Positions 23,231 through 33,330 of a stretch of DNA of 64,000 nucleotides are shown here, piece after piece. The DNA comes from Aspidiotus rigidus (Eukaryota > Arthropoda > Insecta > Hemiptera > Diaspididae). The position numbers were made by a program, and so were the translations under genes. The notes below the pieces were generated by a model. The model saw nothing but the letters and a program-made list of their open reading frames with translations, searched no databases and was not told the DNA's origin. The stretch spans positions 11,530,001 to 11,594,000 of the forward strand of contig JAVHKY010000013.1 in the NCBI GenBank assembly GCA_035079385.1, written 5' to 3'. Within the stretch, counting starts at the first letter, position 1. Every line of letters begins with the position of its first letter.

Positions 23231-23639
23231 CAGCTTCCTTAACGAAGTTAAACGAGGAACGAAGGGGACCTGTTCTACGGGTTGAAGATTCCTAAATTTT
23301 CCTGAGTCGCTTGTATCATGAAATTTTCCGAAGTCCCTTTTATATATGGCTTGAAAGTCAAAATTTATTTTCAAGTCCCACAGCTCGAGAGTTGAAATTT
23401 TTCCAAGTTCCCTCCGATCATATGTAACTCGAGAGTCAACATTTTTCCCAAGTTTTTGCGCAGATTTCCTATTAAGAGAAGTAAAATAATATTCTTGAGG
23501 TGGTGTAGCAAGTTCAATTTTCCCCCCTTGCTCGTTTCAATCAACGCAGTTAATGAAACCAACTTTTTTTTAAGGGACCGACTATGGGAAAGGGGAGAAG
23601 AAATTTTTGTGAACAACTGAAATAGAAGATTTCTCTAGC
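23231..23639. repeat. Partial minisatellite-core element (left end plus few units)
   Basis: Begins with CTTCCTTAACGAAGTTAAAC and GGGGACCTGTTCTACGGG, the same left end as the element at 36919. Three diverged copies of the GGCTCGAGAGTYGAAATTT minisatellite unit follow (about 23345-23450). The right end is missing or unrecognisable. Confidence 0.65.
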
Positions 23640-24150
23640 CAGCAATAGCACTGATTGCCCATACTCCTAATGATGATCTAAATCTGCAACAGGCCACAAT
23701 GGGGGAAGGACAGAGAAATTTTCGTCAACTACCTAAACTTGATGGACGCATCAATCCTTTAATATCCACGTTTACCTTTCTTCCAATGTTTCCATTTCCT
23801 TACCCTCGAGAACTTCTTCAGGATTAGAACCCTCCATACCTCTAATGATGATCTAGATCTGCTGTGGACCACCGTGGGAGGGCAATAAGTAGTTTCTGTC
23901 AACTATACACAATCATGATGGAGAGGATGTTCTACCATTCTTCCAATGAGATACTGTACTTCCATTTTCTTAGCCTCGGTAATTTCTTCTGGCTGGATCT
24001 GCTATGGGCCACACCTACACAGGATAGAGGGGGTGGTCCCTTAATTACCCACTTTTACTATCTTCCAATACTTCTATTCAGCTAATTTGAAAAGCTTCAG
24101 CACTCCTGCTTCTACTGATGATGATCTGAATCCGAACCTAGTGGATAAGA
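23640..24150. repeat. Degenerate tandem repeat, period about 145-175 bp
   Basis: The block CTAATGATGATCTAAATCTG at 23667 recurs as CTAATGATGATCTAGATCTG at 23841, in reduced form as GGCTGGATCTGCTATGGGCC near 23990, and as TGATGATGATCTGAATCCG near 24115. Each copy carries CTTCCAATR and a CTTCTTCWGG-type block. Three to four diverged copies are present and the family is unknown. Confidence 0.6.
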
Positions 24151-26040
24151 GAAATAGTGTTTGTACAGCCAGAACGGATTACGGCAATAAATCTCTCTTT
24201 TTATCAGAATAATCCGTAATTTGAAAAAAAGTGAAGAGTATTCAGGAAAAAGAGCATCTCCCTTCACTTTCTTGAATCTAGACTACGCCTCCGTCAGGTA
24301 CGAAAATCTTGACGATTCAGGTACTGAGTTCAGAACTATCCAACAATTCGCAAATAATCACACAAAGTTGTTGCAACGCGAAGTAGAATACTCCTGACGC
24401 ATTTCAAATATAATTTTATCTCGTTTTGTGACAAACGTCTCCGGGTCTCTCCTCTTCCGTTCGTCGTCGTTCGTATCATCAAAATAAAAAAATGCATGTA
24501 CCATATTTATCTTACCTAATGAGTGGTTACGGATTACGTACACGCTGTGGGCGTTGGCGACGTAACGAATAATTAAATGGGGCACGAGGGGAGCGCGAGA
24601 ATAAATTAATCAAAACACGTATGCATAACCTAGTGCGCCAAAATGAAAGAAGGTGTTAACGGAGTGGATGAGAAATAACACGAGGAGTATCAAATCTGGT
24701 GAAAAATGAATACTCGGAAGGGGATGAGTAAAAAAAAAAAAAATGGAAAAATTTTTCTATACTTCATAAGAGTGCGTGTCGACTCGAGAGTTAATCGCTA
24801 CGTTCTATACTGATGTCGTATCGGTCGAGCGTAGCGAAAAATTTTAATTAAAAACGACACAGGTGTAGCGGACTACTGCGAAAAGGTCCGTGTCTCACGT
24901 GGATCCGACGTAGTGTTAATTACATCCGATAAAATCGTTAACCTCATCTTCCCCGATGCTCCTTTCGCGTCACCTGAAGACGTGACAATACGATGCTGTC
25001 GAAGACAAAAATAAAAAAAAAAGAAATACCTCATACGATATACCGTTTAATGACAATAACTGAAATTCTTACACGTACGTAAACAAAAGTTCATGTTGGT
25101 TCATTCACTGACCGCATGTTTACAGGAGAAGAACGTAGACTGCGTGTCACCACTGTTTTGGAAGGATTACGAATAGGTAGAAGAAAACTCCACAGGATTG
25201 CTTAACAATGGTACGATGCGAGAAAGGTGGAAAAAAAGAAGGAAGGAAGGAACAAATAACAACAAAAAAGATGTAATAATAAAGAAGAAAAAAGAAGCGT
25301 ACGTGCCTTCAGAATCACGTGACAAACGGTGAATATTTTTTACACCCCAGCCGTCCCTACTAATTATAGAGTAAGCCGCTCCGAACATAAAAGAAAACCA
25401 TAATTATTCGATAAAGCCGACAACTCTATCTTTTTTTTTGTGCTTTTCTTTTACAATTGAAAAATTCTAAGGAACTACACGGGTAAATTTTATAACTCCC
25501 GCATTGTGTCTCCGTAATTTCCGTTCAGGATTAGCGAGAGAAAAAGATACCAAAAATCATACATCAGGTGTTCTTCCGGACGACGAGTCTAATAAAATCT
25601 CCGGGTACGTTTTTTCTGTCCCTAAAGACTATAGTGAGGAAAAAAAAAATTAGCACCATTGTGTAGGTGTTGGAACCAAGCAGTCTAAGGTGCATACCTC
25701 AAAATATTAAGACAACCTGAATTCATTGAAGAAAGCCGAAAAGAAAGTCTTCACCCACACTTCGGTGATAGGGTGATACTCGTATTGCTACAATAAGTTG
25801 TGTAACAGGTACAAGGAACAAATGGAAAAGAATGTTTTTATTTTCTTAAATTATGGATAGCTCTTCGCTTTACACAGGTATATTTTCGTTATTATTTCAT
25901 AATGTACCCGTACGTGTCTTTCTCTATTTCTAGGGACGAATAATGAATCGTAATAAAATTAAAATTCGGACGGAAAAAGCGAGAATGATAAAAAAAAAGG
26001 TGTGAAGATGACACAGATAAGCCTACAAGGTTCGTTCAGT
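24151..26040. other. Unique region with candidate regulatory block, no gene seen
   Basis: Single-copy. From about 24780 to 24990 the sequence is CpG-richer and holds TTTTAATTAAAAACG, CTCACGTGGATC (an E-box CACGTG), GTTAATTACATC and TCACCTGAAGACGTG. This clustering may mark a conserved non-coding element. Purine-rich low complexity occurs near 25225-25290. No protein-like frame is apparent. Confidence 0.4.
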
Positions 26041-26659
26041 GATACGTTTCAATTTGAATTTTGACATCTCTTTAATCTTCTCTTCCTGGGGTGGCACATG
26101 ACAGCAAAAGGTAAAGGTCTACAAGATTAGACCAAAATACTGTACTTTATGTTGATTCCAAACTGAGAATCACTTCCTTTCTTGCTGCGTGTCCACGTGT
26201 ACCATTCGATCCTTTTCTACCTCCTGCTATTTGTAGGAAAATATTTGATTTTTTTTCCATACACGCGTGGAGATGTCAATCTTGAGGAACTAAGGTGGAG
26301 CCCCAACTTAAATCATTACGCGATGGTCGTCTCGCTGTCTTTTTCACCTTTCTAACTACTAGCTACTATCTTGCATGAGGGGCTCCAGTTATTTCTAACC
26401 ATCGAATTTTCATTGATCCGAGAAGGGAGGGAATTTCTGCAAATCTGCGAATCCACACGATCCTTTTTTCAGTAGAGACCAATCACGTACACTAGATTCA
26501 TCTACTTACTTTTTTGCTCATCCCTAGCTCTGTCTAATTCTAGCAATTCACAGGTGAAGATAAAGGTGTCACATCTATCCTCGAGAACTGAATCATTTTC
26601 ATGGGTAGTATCATTATTTTTTATCTTGTTTCAGGTTTTCTGACCTCTCATAACGATCA

Positions 26660-26880
26660 CAGGCGGATTCACGGAGGAAGGAGGGCGAATTTCCTCCGAA
26701 TTCGCGAAAAATAATGAAAAGTGTCAAATTCTAATACAAAAAAAGATCATACAGTCACTTTTTTTCGCAATTACCACCCCCCTCCCCCCCACACTCGAAT
26801 CATTGTATTCAAAATTATAAAATGGTTCAAAAATGTTGTATTCCTTTCCTCCTACTGACATTCTTGCCTGAAGTCGCCCC
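26660..26880. mobile_element. Possible hAT-like non-autonomous element
   Basis: The left end CAGGCGGATTCACGGAGG is followed by a GGGCGAATTTCCTCC stretch, an A-rich middle, then CCACCCCCCTCCCCCCC near 26778 and TGAAGTCGCCCCTA at the right. The GGCGGATTCA and TGAAGTCGCC ends are imperfect inverted repeats, and the purine-to-pyrimidine symmetry is typical of short hAT derivatives. Target duplication is not convincing. Confidence 0.35.
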
Positions 26881-27214
26881 TAAATTATTCATAAGACGAC
26901 AGAAAGACTCCAATCAAATGCAACCGAAATCGAGGCAGCCACCACATGTTTTATTTGTCTCTGGTGAATCCCTAATTCTTGAATTCGCGTCCATACGACC
27001 CTACGACCATTCATCTGTTAGCACGAACCTAATTCTATTAGCGTAAGTCGTTAGCTTTAGAATAGTGGAACTCGTGTAGAGGAAGAGGGGATAAAGCTCC
27101 TGATCCTGACTGACTTCGATCTACATAGGAACTATTTTCATGCCATCATGGGCGGGCCAACTAATTAGTATACGCTATCCTAAGAGAGAAATGACCTATG
27201 GCTAGCCACAGTTA

Positions 27215-27440
27215 CAGCCCCTCTCCCGAGGCTAGTATGACATGTTTCATGACTGCCCTGCTTATGTTGTAAAGCCTCGGTCAGTCAGTGGAATTCCTCC
27301 CCAAACAGTCAAATTTTTTCTTTATCCAATGGGGTTGGTTTTTCAAGTAGACATACAGAAAATCCTGGTCCCTCTTCCCAGGCTAGTTTGACATATTTTA
27401 TGGTCTGTGCTAGTAAGGTCGTAACACTAATCTTTCCCTG
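27215..27440. repeat. Diverged tandem pair, period about 150 bp
   Basis: CCCTCTCCCGAGGCTAGTAT followed by GACATGTTTCATG (27219) is echoed by CCCTCTTCCCAGGCTAGTTT followed by GACATATTTTATG (27371). Only two copies were seen, of unknown type. Confidence 0.5.
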
Positions 27441-28036
27441 CGTTTCTTGTATTATGTAACCGAGAGTCCAACTTCTTCCAATCCAATGCCTCATACGTGC
27501 ACATTATTCAAGATGGAAATAGGGTAGGGTGGCTTGCCTCGCTCGTGCGAATGGGATTCCAGGACTACGATGGGGAAGAGGATTTGGGTCTGGAAGGCTC
27601 GCACGTTCACAAGAAATCAGGAGGGGGAGGCTGCATAGAGAGCGGGTGATATAGGTTCGAGGAAATTGTACGGTCGCAAATTGCGAAATTAAGGGTGCGA
27701 GTTCCATCATGGGAGAAGACGTCGCAAAGCAGTCGCCATTACCATGGATTGAAACTACAATCAATTTCAACCGTTCACTTCTGAGATAATTTAGGCTGAG
27801 GAATATTTGTAGACGGGGTATCAAGTGGCCTAGCTGTGAGGGTTTAAGAGTCTCCTCCCCCCCCCTCCTCTGCCCAAGAAAAACCGAGTACTCGTCTTGA
27901 AATATCGTAATTTTTTAATTATTCATTACTTTGTTTATTTATTCACTTTTTTTAGGGGGTAACCCGCAGGGTATTTTTAGGAAATTTTCGTCCACGAGCG
28001 CGAGAGGACCGAGGTTGATGACGGCTCGGTAGGGAG

Positions 28037-28680
28037 GAAACGAGGACCGCAGGGAACCTGTTCTATGAGTCGAGTTGGTTTTGGCATTGAGAATTGAAGG
28101 ACGCCTAGACCTAGGATAAAACTAGTATAAAGGAGGCGTGAACCTACTATAAGCCTTGTATAAAATAGGACGTCATCAGTGACCTTGACCTATTTTAGGG
28201 ACTTTGAAATATATAGCTAGAGAGTGAAAATTTTTTGAAGTCCCCCTCCCAACATATATCCGTATAGCTCGAGAGTCAACATTTTTGTAGGTCCCCTTTT
28301 TATTATACATGGCTCGAGATTCAAAATTTCTCCAAGTGTCCCTCCTGTCATATTAAGCTCGAGAGTAGAAATTTTTCCAAGTTCCTCTCGTATCGAGTTA
28401 ACTCGTTCCTCAATTTTATAGTTGAACATATTATTAAAAAGGGTTGCTTGAGTACAACCCTTTTTAATAATCCCTCTCGTATCATATATAGCTTGGAGAT
28501 ATTCTTCCAAGTCCCACTCCCATTAGGTCTCTCTCCCATCGTAAATAGCTCGAGAGTCGAAATTTGTCCAAGTCCCCCCCCCCTCATCATATGTAGCTCG
28601 AGAATCGAAATTCTAGTTTTTTGCCTGACGGCGCATACTAAAATTTTCAAAAAACCTACCATAGAAACAGGTTCCCTGTT
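28037..28680. mobile_element. Non-autonomous element with minisatellite core, copy 2
   Basis: The left end CAGGGAACCTGTTCTATGAG is mirrored at the right by ACCATAGAAACAGGTTCCCT, giving inverted ends. Inside are diverged units of the GGCTCGAGAGTCGAAATTTT-type minisatellite (28250-28620) and a GACGGCGCATACTAAAATTT block before the right end. The same layout, with a much longer internal array, is seen at 36919-38208. No transposase is present. A perfect 17-bp hairpin lies inside (28430-28471). Confidence 0.7.
28430..28471. repeat. Perfect 17-bp stem hairpin with 8-nt loop
   Basis: ATTATTAAAAAGGGTTG at 28430-28446 is exactly reverse-complemented by CAACCCTTTTTAATAAT at 28455-28471, with loop CTTGAGTA. 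The stem is flanked by minisatellite units that lack it, so it is an addition to the array. The form resembles a bidirectional terminator or a tiny snap-back insertion, but no adjacent transcript is known. Confidence 0.9.
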
Positions 28681-28701
28681 GAAATTTCGACTCCTAAGCT
28701 A

Positions 28702-29540
28702 TACAGGGTGAGACCGAAAGATGTTACCTGTTCAATGGGAGTTTGCGCTAAATTCCCTCCTGTGCACAAACGCGAAATATTAGATGTATATTTCACATCT
28801 ACAGGCTCACGCCGGGTAAGGGGGGGAAATGGCCTTGGTCGGGAAATTTTCCAAATGTCCGTCAAAACGTTGTCCCCAATGAGAAAACTCGAAATCCAAA
28901 AAATTGGACCCGTCCGCTCACCCACATGGGCTGCAGAGCCATTTTTAGGCCTAAAATCCAAATGGCTATATCTCAGCCAATAATGATCGCACAGCGATGA
29001 AACTTGAGGACATTTTAGTATATCTGAACGTTCATCCATGGTTTTTTTTTCAAAAAAAACCATTCACATTTTCCCTAGTTTCTAGCTATAACAAAACTTC
29101 AAACTCGAATAAAAAAAAATCGGGGGAGGCACCTGGAGAAAATCGTTCATTTGAAGCGCCATACCCTCTACTACAACATACATGAGTACCATAGTCCTCG
29201 GTGAGGTGCAGCATTCCCAAAAAAATCAATATTTTTAATGAATTTCTGTGATTTTTCCATGAATAGCGGGGTGAACTATGACTGCTACCGCAATAGACCG
29301 CGAGAAATCAATGGTCAATGTTGGAGGTGAAAAATACGCACTCCTCCGTGAGATGAAATGGGAATGTTGATAGACCAAAAATATATTTTTAGTATTTCGT
29401 TTATCGATTTGGTCAATTCTTATGTAAACACGTCCACCGCTGAGGTGGAGTACGTTAGATTGAGTAAAATAATTGAAAAATTCTCCAGTTGCTGGAACAG
29501 TCTGAAAATAGTAGAGAAGTGAGAAAATCCACTTTTTCAA
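28702..29540. repeat. Left inverted arm of foldback copy 1
   Basis: Paired with 31054-32245 on the opposite strand. From about 28830 inward the two arms differ at only a few percent of positions by eye. The outer 120 bp differ more, and the right arm has roughly 350 bp more sequence (31797-32150) that this arm lacks. A minus-strand frame of 101 codons (29540 to 29235) is matched at 31054-31359 with three amino-acid differences. Confidence 0.85.
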
Positions 29541-30490
29541 CCTGGAGAACTGCGATTCTCATATATCCTTCATCAATTAGGTAAATTCTTAAGTAAACAT
29601 GTCCGCCGAGTTTGAAAAAAATAGTCAAAAAATTCTCCAGTCGCTGGTACGTTCTGGAAGTGACAAATAATCGATCAAATCTACTTTTTCACCCTGGAGG
29701 ACCGTGAGTTTTGGTATTTCATTCATCAATTAGGTCAGTTCTTACGTAAACATGTTCGCCGAGTTTGAAAAAATCACTCCAAAAATTCTCCAGCCGCTGG
29801 AATGTTATAGAAATGACAAATAATCGAAAAAATCCACTTTTTCACCCTGGAGGGCCCTGAGTTTTGGAATTATGTTCATCAATTAGGTCCATTCTCATGT
29901 GAACACATCCGCCGAGTTTGAAAAAAATAGTCAAAAAATTCTGCAAACGAGGGGATGTTCTGGAAATCATAAAAAATCGAAAAAATCCGGTTATTCAACC
30001 TAAACGACCGTGAGTTTTGGTATGTCGTTCATCAATTATATCCATTTTTAAGTAAACATGTACGCCGAGTTTCAAAAAAATAGTCAAAAAATTCTCCAGG
30101 CGCTGGCACGTTTTGGAAATGGAAAAAAAAAAAAAACGAGAAAATAAACTTTTTCACCCCAGAGGACGAGTTCTGGTATTTTGTTCATCAATCAGGTCGG
30201 ATATAATGTAAACACGTCCACCGAGTTCGAAAAAAAATGGTACAAAAATTCCCCAGCCGCTGGAACCTTCTGGAAATGACAAATAATCGAGAAAATCCAA
30301 TTTTTCACCCTGGAGGACTATGAGTTTTGTTATTATGTTCATCAATTAGGTCGATTCACATGAAAACACATCCGCCGAGTTCGAAAAAAATAGTCAAAAA
30401 ATTCTCCAGTCCCTGGAACTTTCTGGAAATGACAAATAATCGACAAAATCCGATTTTTCACCCTGAAGGACCGTGAGTTTTGGTATTGTG
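29418..30490. repeat. 153-bp tandem repeat in left arm (about 7 units)
   Basis: The landmark CATCAATTAGGT recurs at 29571, 29724, 29877, 30030, 30186 and 30340, a spacing of 153-156 bp. Each unit contains GTAAACAYGTCCGCCGAG, AAAAAATTCTCCAGYCGCTG, GACAAATAATCGA and TTTTTCACCCTGGAGGACC. Copies are diverged but register is kept, so the array arose by unequal exchange inside the element. Confidence 0.92.
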
Positions 30491-30497
30491 TAATTCG

Positions 30498-30775
30498 CTT
30501 CCACGGGCATGACGTAACGAGAATTTTCATGAATTCCCCCGCTCATTCAAATTCCGGGTCGTAGTTGTTCTCTCACCGCGGACTGACAACAGAAAAAATC
30601 TTTTTTGTATCATTTCCTTCGATTGGCATAACACAATAATCATTTTCGCATACTCCCCTGCTCAGAGTGACCGCGTGGCTAACACCATTCTCTCATCGCG
30701 GACTCACACCTGAAAAACTCTTATCGCTACCATTCCCTTCCATCCGCATAACAGAAGTCGATTTCCTCGACTTTT
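30498..30775. repeat. Central 119-bp tandem repeat of foldback element
   Basis: CTTCCACGGGCATGACGTAA (30498), CTTCGATTGGCATAACACAA (30617) and CTTCCATCCGCATAACAGAA (30737) begin successive diverged units 119-120 bp apart. Each full unit includes CTCTCAYCGCGGACTSACA. This unit is unrelated to the 153-bp repeat and occupies the turn of the foldback. Confidence 0.85.
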
Positions 30776-32245
30776 TATCATTTCCAGACCGTTCCAGCGA
30801 CTGGAGAATTTTTTGACCATTTTTTTCAAGCACGGCGGACATTTGTACTTAAGAATTCACGTAATTGATAAACATAGTACCAAACTCACGGTTCTCCAGG
30901 GTGAAAAAGTGGATTTTCTTGATTATTTGTCATTTCCAGAAGGTTCCAGCGACTGGAGAATTTTTTGAACATTTTTTTCAAACTCGGCGGACATGTTTAC
31001 TTAAGAATTTACCTAATTGATGAAGGATATATGAAGAATCACAGTTCTCCAGGTTGAAAAAGTGGATTTTCTCACTTCTCTACTATTTTCAGACTGTTCC
31101 AGCGACTGGAGAATTTTTCAACTATTTTACTCAATCTAACGTACTCCACCTCAGCGGTGGACGTGTTTACATAAGAATTGACCAAATCGATGAACGAAAT
31201 ACTAAAAATATATTTTTGGTCTATCAACATTCCCATTTCATCTCAAGGAGGAGTGTGTATTTTTCACCTCGAACATTGACCATTGATTTCTCGCGGTCTA
31301 TTGCGGTAGCAGTCATAGTTCACCCCGCTATTCATGGAAAAATCACAGAAATTCATTAAAAATATCGATTTTTTTGGGAATGTTGCACCTCACTGAGGAC
31401 TAAGGTACTCATGTATGTTGTAGTAGAGGGTATGGCGCTTTAAATGAATGATTTTCTCCAGGTGCCTCCCCCGATTTTTTTTTTTATTCGAGTTTGAAGT
31501 TTTGTTATAGCTAGAAACTAGGGAAAATATGAATGGTTTTTTGAAAAAAAATACCATGGATGAACGCTCACATATTATACTGAAATGTCCTCAAGTTTTA
31601 TCGCTGTGCGATCATTATTGGCTGAGATATAGCCATTTGGATTTTAGGCCTAAAAATGGCTCTGCAGCCCATGTGGGTGAGCGGACGGGTCCAATTTTTT
31701 GGATTTCGAGTCTTCTCATTGGGGACAACATTTTGACGGACATTTGGAAAATTTTCCGACCAAGGCTATTTTCCTCCCCTTACCCGGCTAGATCCTTTAT
31801 AACTCAATTTCATTTTCAGTATGCGCCTCCACCCAACTTTCTACGACAATTTTGAGGTGAGTTCCGGACCAAAATGTGCCAAAATTCTCAAAAATTAGAA
31901 ATTGTTCAAACTTCCATATTTACTTGATTTGGAAGTGAAATTTGACTCTGATTCCGAAAAAAAAGAAATACCTAAATGACTCTACGAAGCTTGAAAAAGG
32001 GGGAATTTTCAATTTCTTATTTCGGAAATCTTGGCAAATTGGTCAATTTTCGGCGCACATTTTGGTCTATAACTCAGCTCAAAAAAGTCGTAGAAAGTTG
32101 GGTAGGGGCGTAAATTGAAGATGAATGTGAGATATACAAATTTCATAGGTTTGAAGTATACATCTAACGTTTCGGGTTTTTGCGCAGGAATGAATTTAGC
32201 GCAAACTCCCATTTAACTGATAACATCTTTTGGCCTCACCCGGTA
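30776..32245. repeat. Right inverted arm of foldback copy 1
   Basis: Holds two to three reversed 153-bp units (30776-31190), the mirror of 28800-29540 (31054-31795) and the right terminus. Between 31818 and 32115 it has an extra imperfect palindrome. CCACCCAACTTTCTACGAC near 31830 is mirrored by GTCGTAGAAAGTTGGGTAG near 32087, and ACCAAAATGTGCC by GGCGCACATTTTGGT. Confidence 0.85.
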
Positions 32246-32465
32246 TACTCTTGAGCTACATATGATAGGAGGAGGACTTGAAAGAATTTTGACTCTCGAG
32301 TGGAAAAATTTCCACTGCTAAGCTATATGTATGACAGGAGGGGGACTCGGAAAAACGACGACTTCCTTGAAATTGCAGCGCGTTCAAGTTGTCACGTCAT
32401 CATTTTCGGGACTCGAAAAAACTTCAGGCTCTAAGCTTTATATGATAGAGGTGACTTGGAAAAAT
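32246..32465. repeat. Minisatellite units and left-end fragment of the 45-bp family
   Basis: Contains reversed units such as GAGCTACATATGATAGGAGG and AGCTATATGTATGACAGGAG, then AAAAACGACGACTTCCTT. The last is a partial match to the left end of the element at 36919. It is the continuation of the sequence into which the foldback element inserted. Confidence 0.65.
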
Positions 32466-33330
32466 TGTCGGTTGGACCACACCTCAGAGGCGGAATAAAC
32501 GCAAAAGGTCCCTGGTTCAAACCTCACGAGAAAAGATTACAAATTTAGGCGTTTTTCCTTGTTTCAAAATTCCCCACCCCCTCTTCATCACTTACGAGAA
32601 GCTACATAAGTCCTTTCTCCGAAGAGGAAGGCTTCAAGGCTCTTACTACGCTCTGAGCCATGTGTTTTACCCCCAAAAAACCTTCGGAGGATCCATCATA
32701 CAGTACGTTCGAGGTAAAGATCTAAAACTATTAATGTCTATCTAATGGGACTTGAACCATACCTCAAAAGCAGATTGGTTTTGTCGATTAGCTTGTGCGC
32801 AAGTGGTATGAGATAGAAAACCTCACATTGAGAAGTTAAAAATTTGTATTTCCTCGTTTCCCCCTGATTGAGTATACCTGTAAACACGTCACTCTCATTA
32901 ACCAATACAAGACTCTATGTAGGTAATTTTTCACAAGAGAGCTGGAGGACCTTGCTACGTCCAAGCTAGCCATGTAGTTTTCCTTTCCTCCCCTCCCCCC
33001 CCCCACCAACAAAAACAAATTGCCGAGGAGGATTCACTAAATTTTGAGTCAAGGATTTGAATCACACCTCGGTCGGATCAAGGTTCAAAAGCCAGCAGAA
33101 AGGGTCAGGAATTCACGCGTTTTTTATTGTTCTATACCCTCTTTAATCTTCTCATTAGTTCATACGAAACAATGTGAGTAAATTCTTAAAAGAGAACGGC
33201 TTCATAAGAACTTATAACTGCCTGTTACTACTCTAAAAGTGGTTTTCCCATCCAGAAGGCGGAAAAACTGCCGAGGATTCACCGTATGTTCGTGTCAAAG
33301 ATCTTGAATTACTGGTGTATATAAAAATGT
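32466..33330. repeat. Degenerate tandem repeat, period about 290 bp (3 units)
   Basis: The recurring order is a TTGAAYCACACCTC or GGTTCAAACCTCAC block (32516, 32752, 33057), then GTTTTTCCTTGTTTC-like sequence, a CCCTCTTCATC-type block, a GGCTTCAAGGCTCTTACTAC-type block and CGGAGGATCCATCATACAG. The three copies are strongly diverged. The TTGAACC-like words resemble tRNA B boxes by chance, and no tRNA fold or paired A box was found. A C tract lies at 32990-33003. Confidence 0.55.

Larger units (their letters stand above)
26041..28036. other. Mostly unique region with small repeats
   Basis: Contains a possible hAT-like element (26660-26880) and a diverged tandem pair at 27215-27440. The minus-strand frame at 27504-27824 (106 codons) reads through a GC-richer patch but has no domain I recognise. 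A C tract lies at 27857-27865. No gene is called. Confidence 0.45.
28702..32245. mobile_element. Foldback-type transposable element, copy 1
   Basis: The left terminus TACAGGGTGAGACCGAAAGA and right terminus TCTTTTGGCCTCACCCGGTA form imperfect inverted ends. The similarity continues inward for over 800 bp: 28800-29540 is nearly the reverse complement of 31054-31795. The arms then run into tandem repeats of about 153 bp (left, 29418-30490) and two to three reversed units (right, 30776-31190). The centre (30498-30775) is a different tandem repeat of about 119 bp. The direct repeat ACTCYTRAGCTA flanks the element, compatible with a target duplication of 9-12 bp. No transposase is encoded. Long arms made of tandem repeats match the architecture of Foldback elements, but membership of that family is inferred. 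Confidence 0.8.

Noticed and set aside
27504..27824. 106-codon minus-strand frame in a GC-richer patch
   Set aside because: No domain, no second copy in the window and no splice context; may be transposon-derived, but this cannot be shown.
28702..32245. Autonomous DNA transposon with a transposase between the arms
   Set aside because: The interior is filled with 153-bp and 119-bp tandem repeats, and no frame shows a DDE/D or other transposase signature.
32500..33080. tRNA genes or SINE B boxes (GGTTCAAACC, TTGAATCACACC)
   Set aside because: No matching A box, acceptor stem or cloverleaf could be found around these words.
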